From Rugamonas rivuli (GTDB lineage Bacteria; Pseudomonadota; Gammaproteobacteria; Burkholderiales; Burkholderiaceae_D): 64,000 bases of DNA. Below, piece by piece: positions 28,803 to 38,600 of this stretch. The stretch is from the NCBI RefSeq assembly GCF_009380165.1, contig NZ_WHUF01000004.1, positions 248,001 through 312,000 of the forward strand, in the 5' to 3' direction. The stretch's first letter is position 1, and each line of letters begins with the position of its first letter. A program made the translations under genes and the position numbers. The notes under the pieces were generated by a model. It had not been told where the DNA came from. It made no database searches and saw nothing but the letters and a program-made list of their open reading frames with translations.

Positions 28803-30314
28803 TCAGCGCCGGGTCGCCGCGCAGTGCTGCGCGATGTACTCGGCGTGGTCCGGCATGTGCTGCACGCACTGGCCGATAACGTCGCGGATGCTCTCCAAAT
28901 ACTTCTCCGCCTCTTCCACCGGCAGCAGGTCCACCAGCGGATCGTAGCCTTCCGGCTTCAGGTTCTGGCCGTGCATGACCTGCAGCCATCCGGCTTCCGC
29001 GAACAACTCGTTATCGAAGCGCACCACACGGCCACGCGCCCGGAACAGATCGAGCTTGTGCTGTAGCGAGTCCGGCACCGGCATCGCCGCGCACTGCTTC
29101 CAGAAATCGGAATCGTCGCGCTGATTCAGCTTGTAGTGCAGGATCACGAAATCGCGGATGCGCTCATATTCGAAGCGGCTCTGGCGGTTGTACTCGTCCA
29201 CCTCCAGCTGGTTGAAGCCGCGGTCCGGAAAGAACTGCACCAGCCGCGCGATCGACGACTGGATCAGGTGGATGCTGGTCGATTCCAGCGGCTCCAGGAA
29301 GCCGCTCGCCAAACCCATCGCCACCACGTTCTTGTTCCAACCCAGCTTGCGCATGCCGGTGCGGAACTTGACCATGCGCGGCTCGGCCAGCGGCTTGCCA
29401 TCCAGGTTGGCCAGCAGGATGCGCTGCGCTTCCTCATCCTCCATGAAGGCGCTGCTGTACACATGGCCGTTGCCGGTACGGTGCTGTAGCGGTATGCGCC
29501 ACTGCCAGCCGGCGCGGTGCGCGGTGGCGCGGGTATAAGGCGTCAGCGGGCTGACCGATTCGCACGGCACGGCCAGTGCGCGGTCGCACGGCAGCCAGTG
29601 GTTCCAGTCTTCGTAGCCGGTCTTCAGAGCGCCTTCGATCAGCAGGGCGCGGAAGCCGGAGCAGTCGATGAACAGGTCGCCCTCGATACGCTCGCCCGAT
29701 TCCATCACCACCGCATCGACATAACCATCGTCGGCGCGCTGCGATACCTGCGCGATCTTGCCCTCGGTGCGGCGCACGCCGCGCTGCTCGCTCACCGTGC
29801 GCAGATAGCGCGCATACAGGCTGGCGTCGAAGTGATAGGCGTAGGCGATGTCGGACAGCGGCGAGTTGGCCAGGTCGCGGCGCGGCGGCATGAACTTGTT
29901 GTGGCGCGCAGCCATGCGGGTGATCGAGTATTCATCCAGCTCGCGGGCCTTGCCCAGGCCGCGCAGGCGCTGCCAGTACTGGTCGAAGCGCACCGTCCAC
30001 AAGTCCTGCCCCAGGACGCCGAAGCCGTGGATGTAGCGGTCGCCCACCCTGCCCCAGTTGACGAACTCGATGCCCAGTTTGTAGCTGCCCTGGGTGGCCT
30101 TCATGAATTCCGCTTCATCGATGCCGGCCACCTGGTTGAAGCGCTGGATCATCGGTATGGTGGCTTCGCCGACGCCGACGATGCCGATTTCGTCGGACTC
30201 CACCAGGCGGATGTTGTACTGCCCGCGCAGGATGGTGGACAAGGCGGTGGCGGTCATCCAGCCGGCGGTGCCGCCGCCGACGATCACGATGTTCTTGATA
30301 GCTGCTTGCTGCAT
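28803..30314 (-). CDS. Flavin-dependent tryptophan halogenase family protein (copy 2)
   Basis: A second 503-residue halogenase, clearly paralogous to the one at 27285 but diverged along its whole length. IVIVGGGTAGWMTATAL binds FAD, the Lys in TQGSYKLGIEFVNW is again residue 79, WQWRIPL is present, and LEPLESTSIHLI keeps the Glu. The catalytic set is therefore complete. The ATG at 30312-30314 has GGAG eight bases upstream. It lies 66 bp downstream of the TonB-dependent receptor on the same strand, separated by a hairpin at 30334-30359 that may lower its expression. Pairing with a receptor gene is typical of this subfamily. The substrate is unknown. Confidence 0.9.
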   Translation of the reverse strand: MQQAAIKNIVIVGGGTAGWMTATALSTILRGQYNIRLVESDEIGIVGVGEATIPMIQRFNQVAGIDEAEFMKATQGSYKLGIEFVNWGRVGDRYIHGFGVLGQDLWTVRFDQYWQRLRGLGKARELDEYSITRMAARHNKFMPPRRDLANSPLSDIAYAYHFDASLYARYLRTVSEQRGVRRTEGKIAQVSQRADDGYVDAVVMESGERIEGDLFIDCSGFRALLIEGALKTGYEDWNHWLPCDRALAVPCESVSPLTPYTRATAHRAGWQWRIPLQHRTGNGHVYSSAFMEDEEAQRILLANLDGKPLAEPRMVKFRTGMRKLGWNKNVVAMGLASGFLEPLESTSIHLIQSSIARLVQFFPDRGFNQLEVDEYNRQSRFEYERIRDFVILHYKLNQRDDSDFWKQCAAMPVPDSLQHKLDLFRARGRVVRFDNELFAEAGWLQVMHGQNLKPEGYDPLVDLLPVEEAEKYLESIRDVIGQCVQHMPDHAEYIAQHCAATRR

Positions 30315-30333
30315 AAGTCAGGCTCCAAAACGG

Positions 30334-30359
30334 AACAACCCCGACGAAGCGGGGTTGTT
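30334..30359 (-). terminator. Terminator-like hairpin after the TonB receptor
   Basis: A perfect 10-bp stem (30334-30343 with 30350-30359) and 6-nt loop; on the minus strand it is followed by TCCGTTTT, a weak T-run. It probably ends most receptor transcripts and leaves partial read-through into the halogenase. Confidence 0.6.
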
Positions 30360-30380
30360 ATCAGCTGAAACTACGAAAGC

Positions 30381-33233
30381 TTAGAACTTGTAGCTCAGAC
30401 CAAACTGGTAGGTACGGCCAAACACGGTCTTGTACGAAATGGCGGTCGAATCGGTGCCATTGTACTCTTGGTAAGGCGTGTTGTTCCAGTTGTTGGCCTG
30501 GACGTAGATCGACAGACCTTTCAGGTACGACTGCGAGAATTCATACGACGCTTGCAGGTCGATGATGGTCTCGCCCTTGACGAAGGTCAGCTGGGCGTTG
30601 TCCTGGAAGTCGCTGATCTCGCCGAGGAAGTCGGAACGGCGGCGTGCAGCCCAGGCGAACTGGAAGCCATACTTCTCGTAGTACAGGCGCAGGTTGGTGA
30701 CGCGCTTGGACAGGCCTGGCAGCGGGATCTTGACGCCGGCTACACCCTGGGTCGCGAAACCGACCACTGGCAGTTCGATGCCGCTCTCGGTGTTCGAGAA
30801 GTTACCCGACGCGCCGAAGCCGTCCAGGTAAGGCGTGACCAGCGAGAACGGAATGTTCACCGACAGCTCGTAGCCGTGGATGTTGCCGCCGTCGCCGTTG
30901 GTCGGGGTGGTCAGCAGGCCGACCGTCGAACCTTTGTATGGGCCGGTCAGTGGCAGCTGCGTGTTGGCCGTGACCTGGTCCTTGAAGTCGAACGCGCGAG
31001 GCGCACGCAGGATGTAGGTGTCCAGCTTTTTGTAGAACGCCGCTGCGCTGAAGTAGCCCTTGTTGCCGAAGTACTTCTCGTACGATACGTCCAGCGCCTT
31101 GGCGCGGAACGGTTCCAGCTTGGCGTTGCCGCCGCTGCCGACCAGGATAGGCACGGTGTTGTCTTTGCTGACGCCGAATGCCGAGCTGGCGCGCATGTCG
31201 TCCAGGTTGGCGCGAGCCAGTACCTTGGCGGCGCCGAAGCGCAGCTGCTGTTCGCTGCCCAGGTCGAACGACACGTTCGCGCTAGGCAGGATGTCGTTGT
31301 ACGAGGTGCCGTCGGCGATGACAGCCGATGGGCAGGTGGCGGCGGTGATGCCGGTGCAAGTCAGCAGGTCGACCTTGTTGCCGGTGGTCGACTGGTTGGT
31401 GTGCACCAGTTGCGCGCCGAAGTTGCCGCGGTATTCGAAGCCGGCCAGCTTGCCGTCCAGTTCACCCATGGCGTAGGCGGTGGTGACTTTTTCCGACACC
31501 GACCAGTCCTTGGCCAGCACGCTGGCGTCCACCCACTTGACCATGTCGTAGATCGGGCCCAGGGTACCGACCGGGTCGAACGAGACGATAGGAATGCCGG
31601 TGGTGCCGGCGGTGGCGGTAGCGCTGCCAGGTACGGTCGCGGTGGCGTAGCCGTTGGCGCCCTTGACGACCAGGCGGCCTTCTTCGCCGTAGCGCTTCTT
31701 GTCGCGCTTGGTGTAGTTCACGCCGAACTGGGCGGCCGAAACCGGACCCCAGCTCAGTTCGCGACGCGCGGTCAGGCGGATCGCGTCGATTTTGTCGTCG
31801 ACGTTAGGCAGGGCGACATAGCCGGCCTGTGGCGAGTTCACGCCGCCGCCCCAGCCGTCGGTATCGGTCAGGAAGGTCTGCGAGCGGTTCGAGTAATCGA
31901 AGCTCGAGGTCAGGTGCATGGCGGCCAGGTTCTTGCCGTCGAAGCCGGTCCACGACAGCGAACCCAGCTGGCTGGCAGGCGTATTGCCCGCAACACCGGC
32001 GGTGGTTTCGTAGCGCGATGCGTTCTTGGTGGCTTTCGAGTGCGACAGGTCGCTGCTCAGGGTCCAGTCATCCTTCTTGTATTGCGCGTTCCAGCCGATC
32101 GAGGTCAGCTTGTCGTCCGCCGATTCCTTGTGGTTGCGGACGTCGCCCTTGAAGTTGCTGAAGGTACCGGCAGTGGCCACGCCGTTCTGGATGGTGGCGT
32201 TGCTCAGGGTGCCGACTGGGTCGTAACCGCCCCACGAACCGCCGATCGAGCCTTCCAGGCCGGTTTTCTTCAGGGTCTGGGTGCCTGCCGAGTAGAACAG
32301 GTCGACCGAGGTTTTGAATTCCTTGCTAGGACGGTATTGCAGGGTGGCGGACACGCCGTCACGCTTGGAGGTCGAAGTCTCGGTGTCGGCCTTGAAGCCA
32401 CTCGGCACGATGACGTTCTGGCCGTTGTAGCTGTAGGTCTCGGTGCCGCCGCCTTCAAACTTCTGCTGGCCGCCGCCGGTTTCCTTGTAGCTGGTGACGC
32501 CCAGCGCCACACCGATCGTGCGGTTGGCGAACTGGTCGACGTAGCTGAAGGTGTAGCGCTTGCCGTCGCCTTCCGGCGAGCCGGACCGCACGCCGCTGCG
32601 CTCGGTGCGCGCACCGGCTGCCAGCACGCGCTTGCCGAAGTCCAGCGGCTGCACGGTGCGCAGGTCGATGGTCGCGGCCAGGCCCTGGCCGATCACGGTG
32701 GCGTCAGGGGTTTTGTAGATCATTGCGCTGCCGATCAGTTCGGCAGGGAACAGATCGAATTCAGGGCTGCGGGCATTGCCGGTGGACGCTTGTTCGCGGC
32801 CGTTGACCAGGGTGCCGTTGAAGCTAGGCGCCAGGCCGCGCACGCTGATGTCGGCGGCCTTGCCCGAACCGCGGCTGCGTTGTGCGGTCACGCCTGGCAG
32901 GCGGGCGATGGATTCAGCCACGCTGGAGTCAGGCAGTTTGCCGATGTCTTCCGACGACACCGCTTCGACGATGGAGGTGGAATTCTTTTTGATCGAGATC
33001 GCTGCTTCGATACCGCGGCGGATACCGGCCACGACGACCGACGGCACGACCGGCGCGTTAGGATCGGCCTTGGCGGCCGTTACGTCGGCGGCTTGAGCCG
33101 GGGCTGCTTGCGCGGCTTCCTGCGCATAAACAGCCGAGCTTGCCATCATCGACAGGAATACAGCGCAACCCGCTGCGACCGGATTCAGTTGAAACGCAGC
33201 GCTATGACTACGCTTATTCGCAAAAATTTTCAT
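30381..33233 (-). CDS. TonB-dependent receptor, maltodextrin-type
   Basis: A 950-residue outer-membrane receptor of the Caulobacter/Xanthomonas type (TIGR01782 group). It has a signal peptide to about residue 37 (VYAQ), an Ala/Pro linker, and a possible TonB box near VPSVVVAGIRRG. The plug follows at about 70-200 (IGKLPDSSVAESIARLPGVTAQR, ISVRGLAPSFNGTLVNGR). A 22-strand barrel ends in the aromatic FGLSYKF. The ATG has AGGGG seven bases upstream. Its location between halogenases and cyclomaltodextrinase, in a set with amylases and a MalY-like carrier, suggests maltodextrin as ligand, as for Caulobacter MalA. HexR-like sites lie at 33366 and 33497 in its 536-bp upstream region. Confidence 0.92.
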   Translation of the reverse strand: MKIFANKRSHSAAFQLNPVAAGCAVFLSMMASSAVYAQEAAQAAPAQAADVTAAKADPNAPVVPSVVVAGIRRGIEAAISIKKNSTSIVEAVSSEDIGKLPDSSVAESIARLPGVTAQRSRGSGKAADISVRGLAPSFNGTLVNGREQASTGNARSPEFDLFPAELIGSAMIYKTPDATVIGQGLAATIDLRTVQPLDFGKRVLAAGARTERSGVRSGSPEGDGKRYTFSYVDQFANRTIGVALGVTSYKETGGGQQKFEGGGTETYSYNGQNVIVPSGFKADTETSTSKRDGVSATLQYRPSKEFKTSVDLFYSAGTQTLKKTGLEGSIGGSWGGYDPVGTLSNATIQNGVATAGTFSNFKGDVRNHKESADDKLTSIGWNAQYKKDDWTLSSDLSHSKATKNASRYETTAGVAGNTPASQLGSLSWTGFDGKNLAAMHLTSSFDYSNRSQTFLTDTDGWGGGVNSPQAGYVALPNVDDKIDAIRLTARRELSWGPVSAAQFGVNYTKRDKKRYGEEGRLVVKGANGYATATVPGSATATAGTTGIPIVSFDPVGTLGPIYDMVKWVDASVLAKDWSVSEKVTTAYAMGELDGKLAGFEYRGNFGAQLVHTNQSTTGNKVDLLTCTGITAATCPSAVIADGTSYNDILPSANVSFDLGSEQQLRFGAAKVLARANLDDMRASSAFGVSKDNTVPILVGSGGNAKLEPFRAKALDVSYEKYFGNKGYFSAAAFYKKLDTYILRAPRAFDFKDQVTANTQLPLTGPYKGSTVGLLTTPTNGDGGNIHGYELSVNIPFSLVTPYLDGFGASGNFSNTESGIELPVVGFATQGVAGVKIPLPGLSKRVTNLRLYYEKYGFQFAWAARRRSDFLGEISDFQDNAQLTFVKGETIIDLQASYEFSQSYLKGLSIYVQANNWNNTPYQEYNGTDSTAISYKTVFGRTYQFGLSYKF

Positions 33234-33365
33234 TCAATGTCCCCTCACTCACGACACAAAACACAATTCCCGCCAACATCAGCCGCTCCGTATTCGCCGG
33301 GGCGTCTCAAACTACACGGGTTCCAAGGAAATTCGACGTTCTAAAAGACGTTCTAGGAAGAATTT

Positions 33366-33380
33366 TGTACTAAAACTAGA
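33366..33380. promoter_or_regulatory. HexR-like site proximal to the TonB receptor
   Basis: TGTACTAAAACTAGA matches 10 of 12 arm positions of TGTAGT-N3-ACTACA; the two mismatches are at symmetric positions. It is 133 bp from the receptor start. Confidence 0.45.
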
Positions 33381-33496
33381 TTCCATGTCAATTAAACTTC
33401 AGCCCGCCTACGCTTTCCAGGGCGCTCTACGCCTGCCTCCCTCTGTGAACATGCGGTTCTCGTTGTATTTCGGCTACAGAGTAGTGTCCATGGGCT

Positions 33497-33511
33497 TGTA
33501 GTAGAACTACA
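33497..33511. promoter_or_regulatory. Perfect HexR-like operator
   Basis: TGTAGTAGAACTACA is a perfect dyad with 6-bp arms and a 3-bp spacer. It sits in the middle of the divergent spacer and is the best copy in the window. Confidence 0.7.
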
Positions 33512-33733
33512 GATTTGACGATAGAACCACTTGTTTATGAAACCAAACGCCACGCCGCCGCGTCCATCCGGGGCGTCGGGCTGGCTATTTTTGGCCGAAA
33601 AAACAATATGGGCTGAAAAATTACAAAATTCCTGTATTTCGACTAAATTATGGTGGTTTGATACTGCGGAGGTTTGAGAGTATTCTCTAGCAAAATCAGG
33701 CGAAACGGCCGTCAGGCTGGAAAAACAAGGGTT

Positions 33734-33748
33734 TGTAGTACGACTACT
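33734..33748. promoter_or_regulatory. HexR-like operator before cyclomaltodextrinase
   Basis: TGTAGTACGACTACT matches 11 of 12 arm positions and lies 22 bp before the ATG, next to the ribosome-binding site AAGGAG. That position suits repression. Confidence 0.65.
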
Positions 33749-33769
33749 TGCCCATCACAAGGAGACTGC

Positions 33770-35626
33770 ATGAAGAACACCATCCTGGCGGCGCTGCTGG
33801 CGAGCCTGCTACCCGTGTGGGCGCACGCCGCCCCGGACTACCGCATCGACCACATGGAGCCCCCGCTGTGGTGGACCGGCATGCACAACAGCAAGCTGCA
33901 ACTGATGGTGCACGGACCGCAGATCGCCGACCTGCAGCCGACGCTGGCCTACCCCGGCGTGCGCATCGCCTCGGTGGCGCGGGTGGCCAACCGTAATTAC
34001 CTGTTCATCGACCTGGAGATCGCGCCCGACGCCGCGCCGGGCAAGCTGGACCTGGCCTTCGGGCGCGGCAGCCGCGCCCTGCACTACGGCTATCAGCTGC
34101 TGGCGCGCAGCCCGGGCTCGGCCCAGCGCGCCGGCTTCGGCAGCGGCGACGCGATCTATGAGGTGATGCCGGATCGTTTTGCCAACGCCAATCCGGCCAA
34201 CGACAACGCGCCCGGCATGGCCGAGCGCGCCAACCGCGCGTACGGCTCCGGCCGCCACGGCGGCGACCTGCAGGGCATCGCCGACCATCTGGACTACATC
34301 GCCGCCATGGGCTTCACCACCGTGTGGCCGACGCCGCTGCTGGAATCGAACATGCCGGCCTACTCCTACCACGGCTACGCCAGCACCAACCACTACCGCA
34401 TCGATCCGCGCTACGGCAGCAATGAGGAGTACCGCAGCTTCGTCGCGCAGGCGCGCGCCAAGGGCCTGGGCGTGATCCAGGACGTGGTGCTCAACCATAT
34501 CGGCAGCAAGCACTGGTGGATGCAGGACATGCCGACGCCGGACTGGCTGACCTACCAGGGCAAGTTCGTGCCGACCGAGCATCACCGCGTGGCGGTGCAG
34601 GATCCGTACGCGTCGGCCGAGGACCAGCGCAACTTCACCGCCGGCTGGTTTGTCGAAGACATGCCGGACCTGAACCAGGCCAATCCCTACGTGGCCACCT
34701 ACCTCATTCAAAACAACATCTGGTGGATCGAGTACGCGGGCTTGTCCGGCCTGCGGGTGGACACCTACGGCTATTCGGACACCAGCTTCCTCAGCCGCTG
34801 GTCCGGCAGCGTGATGGCCGAGTATCCGAAGCTGAACCTGGTGGGCGAGGAATGGAGCCCATTGATACCGGTGGTCGCGTTCTGGCAGGAGGGCAAGCAG
34901 AACTTCAACGGCTACGTCTCGCACATGCCGAGCATGATGGACTTCCCGCTGACCTACACCATGCGCCGCGCGCTGGCCGCGCCGGAAGGCGGCGAGCAAA
35001 GCCTGACGAATCTGTACGAGACGCTGTCGCAGGATTATCTGTATCCGAACGCGGGCAACCTGGTGCTATTCGAAGGCAACCACGATGTGCCGCGCATCTA
35101 CAGCGAACTGAATGCGGATGACGGCTTGTTCCGCATGGCGATGGCTTTCGTGGCGACGGCGCCGCGCATCCCGCAGTTCTACGCCGGTACCGAAGTGCAG
35201 ATGACCAGCACCACCAAGGGCCGCGACGATGCATCCTACCGCCATGACTTCCCCGGCGGCTGGTCCGGCGACGCCGTCAACGCCTTCACCGGCGCGGGCC
35301 TGAGCGCGCAGCAGGCGGCCGCGCAGGCGTATGTGAAGAAGCTGCTCAACTGGCGCAAGGGTGCGTCCGTGATCCATCACGGGAAGATGATGCACTACGG
35401 TCCTGAGCAAAACACCTACGTCTACTTCCGCTACGACGGCAAGCGCAAGGTCATGGTGGCCTTCAACAAGAACAGCACCGACACCGTGCTGAAAACCGCG
35501 CGCTTCCACGAGATGCTGGCCGGCGTGCGCGCCGGTGTCGACGTCGCCACCGGCAAGCGCGTGTCGCTCGATGGTGAAGTCACCCTGCCGGCACGCTCGG
35601 CGCTGATACTGGAGATCGAACAATGA
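33770..35626 (+). CDS. Exported cyclomaltodextrinase/neopullulanase, GH13
   Basis: A 618-residue GH13 enzyme with signal peptide MKNTILAALLASLLPVWAHA. The N-terminal domain (21-115) is the cyclomaltodextrinase type, starting DYRIDHMEPPLWWTGM. The catalytic part begins GDAIYEVMPDRFANANPAND; the nucleophile Asp is in LRVDTYGYSD (about 329), the acid Glu in LVGEEWS (about 360), and the Asp in EGNHDVPR (about 438). The family opens cyclodextrins and cuts pullulan or maltodextrins; SusA of Bacteroides is a relative. The ATG at 33770 has AAGGAG upstream. Its TGA overlaps the ATG of the next gene by four bases, so the two are translationally coupled. Confidence 0.92.
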   Translation: MKNTILAALLASLLPVWAHAAPDYRIDHMEPPLWWTGMHNSKLQLMVHGPQIADLQPTLAYPGVRIASVARVANRNYLFIDLEIAPDAAPGKLDLAFGRGSRALHYGYQLLARSPGSAQRAGFGSGDAIYEVMPDRFANANPANDNAPGMAERANRAYGSGRHGGDLQGIADHLDYIAAMGFTTVWPTPLLESNMPAYSYHGYASTNHYRIDPRYGSNEEYRSFVAQARAKGLGVIQDVVLNHIGSKHWWMQDMPTPDWLTYQGKFVPTEHHRVAVQDPYASAEDQRNFTAGWFVEDMPDLNQANPYVATYLIQNNIWWIEYAGLSGLRVDTYGYSDTSFLSRWSGSVMAEYPKLNLVGEEWSPLIPVVAFWQEGKQNFNGYVSHMPSMMDFPLTYTMRRALAAPEGGEQSLTNLYETLSQDYLYPNAGNLVLFEGNHDVPRIYSELNADDGLFRMAMAFVATAPRIPQFYAGTEVQMTSTTKGRDDASYRHDFPGGWSGDAVNAFTGAGLSAQQAAAQAYVKKLLNWRKGASVIHHGKMMHYGPEQNTYVYFRYDGKRKVMVAFNKNSTDTVLKTARFHEMLAGVRAGVDVATGKRVSLDGEVTLPARSALILEIEQ

Positions 35627-38600
35627 GATTGCCCCGTCGCCGCCTCGGCGCCTTGCCGTTGGCGCTGTTCACGCTGCCCGCGCTGGCCGCCACTACGCTG
35701 AGCACCAGCTATCCAACCTGGGACGGCAAGCAGGAAACCGTGCGCTACTCCACACCGGACGCCGACGCGCCGCAGCGCAGCTACACGCAATCGTCCACCA
35801 TGCGCGTGCGCGAAGGCGGCAAGCAGGAGATCAGTTACGCGGAAGCGCAGGGACAGCCGAGCGTCCGCAGCGGCAATCTGGGCTTCGACGCGCTGTTCAC
35901 GCTGGCCGGGCTGGAGATGAAGCAGGACTCGGTCGGCGAGATCCGCGACGGCAGCTACAACGGCGGCAAGCCCATCTCCTGCAACTGCTTCGAGACGGGC
36001 GAGCTGTGGAACTATGTGTGGACGCGCGACCTGTCCTATGCCGCATCGCTGGGGCTGGGCATGCTGGACCCGCGCCGCGTGCGCAATTCGCTGGAGTTCA
36101 AGCTGTCCGGCTATCGCGACGGCGTGCGGCCCGGCGCGCACGCCGCGGGCAGCGCCGACGGTTTGCAGATCATCCAGGACACCGGCAGCGGCGGCAGCTG
36201 GCCGGTCAGCACGGACCGCGTGAGCTGGGCCTTCGGCGCGGACGAAGCCTTGAAAGCGCTGGCGCCCGATGAGCGCAAGGCCTTCGCGGCGACGGCGCTG
36301 CGGGCCTTGTCCAACACGCTGGAAAACGACAGGCTGGCCGCCTACGATGCGGCCGACGGCTTGTACAACGGCGAACAATCCTTCCTCGACTGGCGCGAGC
36401 AAAGCTACGCGCGCTGGATACCGGACGACCTGGCCAGCATGGCGTCGTCGAAGGCCTTGTCCACCAACGCGGGCCACTACAAGGCGCTGACGCTGGCCGC
36501 GCAGCTGGCGCGGGAACAAGGCAATGCGGCGCTGGCCGAGCGCTACGCGGCGTGGGCGGTGGACCTGAAGCGCGCCATCAACCAGCGTCTGTGGCAGGCC
36601 GACGCGGGCATGTACAGCAGCATGACGGCCGGGCATTTCGACGGCGCGGCGATGTACAAGTACGACTGGCTGGGGCAGTCTCTGGCGATCGTCACCGGCA
36701 TCGCAGACCGCAAGCAGGCCGAGAGCATACTGGCGCACTATCCGCATGGTCCGATGGGGGCGCCTGTGATTTATCCGCAGCAGCCGGGCGTGGCGATCTA
36801 TCACAACCGCGCCCTCTGGCCGTTCGTGACGGCTTACGGTTTGAAGGCTGCCGCCATGACAGGCAATGTCGCCGTCGCCGATGCGGCCTACGATACGCTG
36901 ATGCGCGGCGCGGCGCTCAACCTGTCCAATATGGAAAACCTGGAGTGGCTGTCCGGCCAGCCGATGCTGAAGGACCAGCAGCCGCAGGGCGACTTGAGCG
37001 GGCCGGTGATGGATTCGCGCCGCCAGCTTTGGTCGGTCGGCGCTTATCTCGGCATGGTGGTCGGCGGCGTGTTCGGCGTGCAGACCACCGACGATGGAAT
37101 CGCGCTGCATCCTTTCGTGACGGCCAAGCTGCGGCGCGTGGCGTTCGCGGGCAGCGATGCGGTCATGCTCAGCAACCTTGGCCTGCGCGGCAAGCGCTTG
37201 CAGGTGCGCCTGTCGCTGCCGCCCGCTTCGTCCGGCGACGGTTACTACGACGTCGCCTCGGTGACACTGAACGGCAAGCCCGCCGCCGCCACGCTGGCCT
37301 GGTCGGTGCTGGCCGACGACAATGTCATCGAGATCCGCCTCGGCAAGCTGGTGGCCGGGCAGCAGGCCATGCGCAGCGTCAGTGCGCAACCGCTGGCGGC
37401 CGATCCGTCGGTGTACGCGCCGCCGGAGGCGCGCATCGCCAGGCTGGAACGCGGCACGTATGGTTTTCCGACGCTGCATCTGGAAGGCGCGGCCAAGGGC
37501 GTGGTCTACAACATCTATCGCAACGGTCAGCTGGCGGCGCAGCGCGTGAGCGCGAAGACCTGGGCCGACCGCCGCGCACCGACGCTGGGCAAAGGCAGCA
37601 GCGATAATCTGTGCTACGCCGTCGAGGCGATGTACACCGGCTCCGGCAACCGCAGCCATCACAGCGCGCCGCAATGCATGGACGGCGGTGTGGAGATTGC
37701 CGTCGCCGACGCGCGCGTGCAATCGAGCGTGGCGGCGGCCGATGGCCGCATCGCTGGCTGGGGTGCGCCGGCCGATACGCTGGCGGTGCGGGACATCAAG
37801 GTCGAGCGCGACGGCAGCTATGCCTTGCAGCTCAAGTACCGCAACACCGCGCACCAGATCAACCTCGGCATCAGCGGTGGCGTGAAGTGGATGGTGCTCA
37901 AGGACGGCCAGGGCGGCATCGCTGCGCAGGGTGTGGTGCAGTTGCCGCATTCGCCGGCAAGCGCAGGGCCATCGTGGTCGACGCCGTTGAAGGCGGAGCT
38001 CAAGGCGGGCAGCTACCGCATGGAGCTCAGCGATTTCTACAACATGAGCTACCTGCAAAGTAACGCCAGCTATGGCGACGCTGGCGGCGTCAAGGGACCC
38101 TCGAACCGCTTCGATCTTCACGGCGCTCGCATCATGCCGCTGGCGCGCGGTTCAGCGGCGGGCCGTGGCGCGGCGGCGGACGGCGGCGGTAGCGCGGCGC
38201 TCATCCCTGCCCTGCCGCCGGCCGGCACGGTGCGCATCGTCGAGCAGATCGCTTCGCCGCAGCTGGGCAACAGCCGCAGCCTGCGCATCTATCTGCCGCC
38301 CGGCTATGACGCCCAGCCGCAGCAGCGCTACCCGGTGCTCTACATGCACGACGGCCAGAACCTGTTCGACGCCCGCACCGCCGCATACGGCGCGGCCTGG
38401 GAAATCGGCACGACCATGGACCGCCTGATCGCCGACCACACCATCGCACCAACCATCGTGGTCGGCATCGACAACACCGGCGACCGCATGGCCGAGTACA
38501 CGCCCTGCTGCGACCCGCAGTACGGCGGCGGCAAGCTCGATGCCTACATGGCCTTCATCGTCGACACCGTCAAGCCGTGGGCCGACGCCAACCTGCGCAC

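Larger units (their letters stand above)
33234..33769. promoter_or_regulatory. 536-bp divergent control region (receptor / cyclomaltodextrinase)
   Basis: This non-coding spacer separates the minus-strand receptor from the plus-strand cyclomaltodextrinase. It is less GC-rich than its flanks and has three HexR-like sites (33366-33380, 33497-33511, 33734-33748), a CAAACTACA half-site at 33308-33316, and a short reversed dyad CTAC-AGA-GTAG at 33474-33484. I found no convincing open frame. Promoters were not assigned because no pair of good -35/-10 boxes stands out. Confidence 0.7.

Noticed and set aside
35431..38121. An 896-codon antisense frame opposite the glycosidase-esterase fusion
   Set aside because: No recognisable motif, high Arg/His/Gln/Ala content typical of shadow frames, and no ribosome-binding site.
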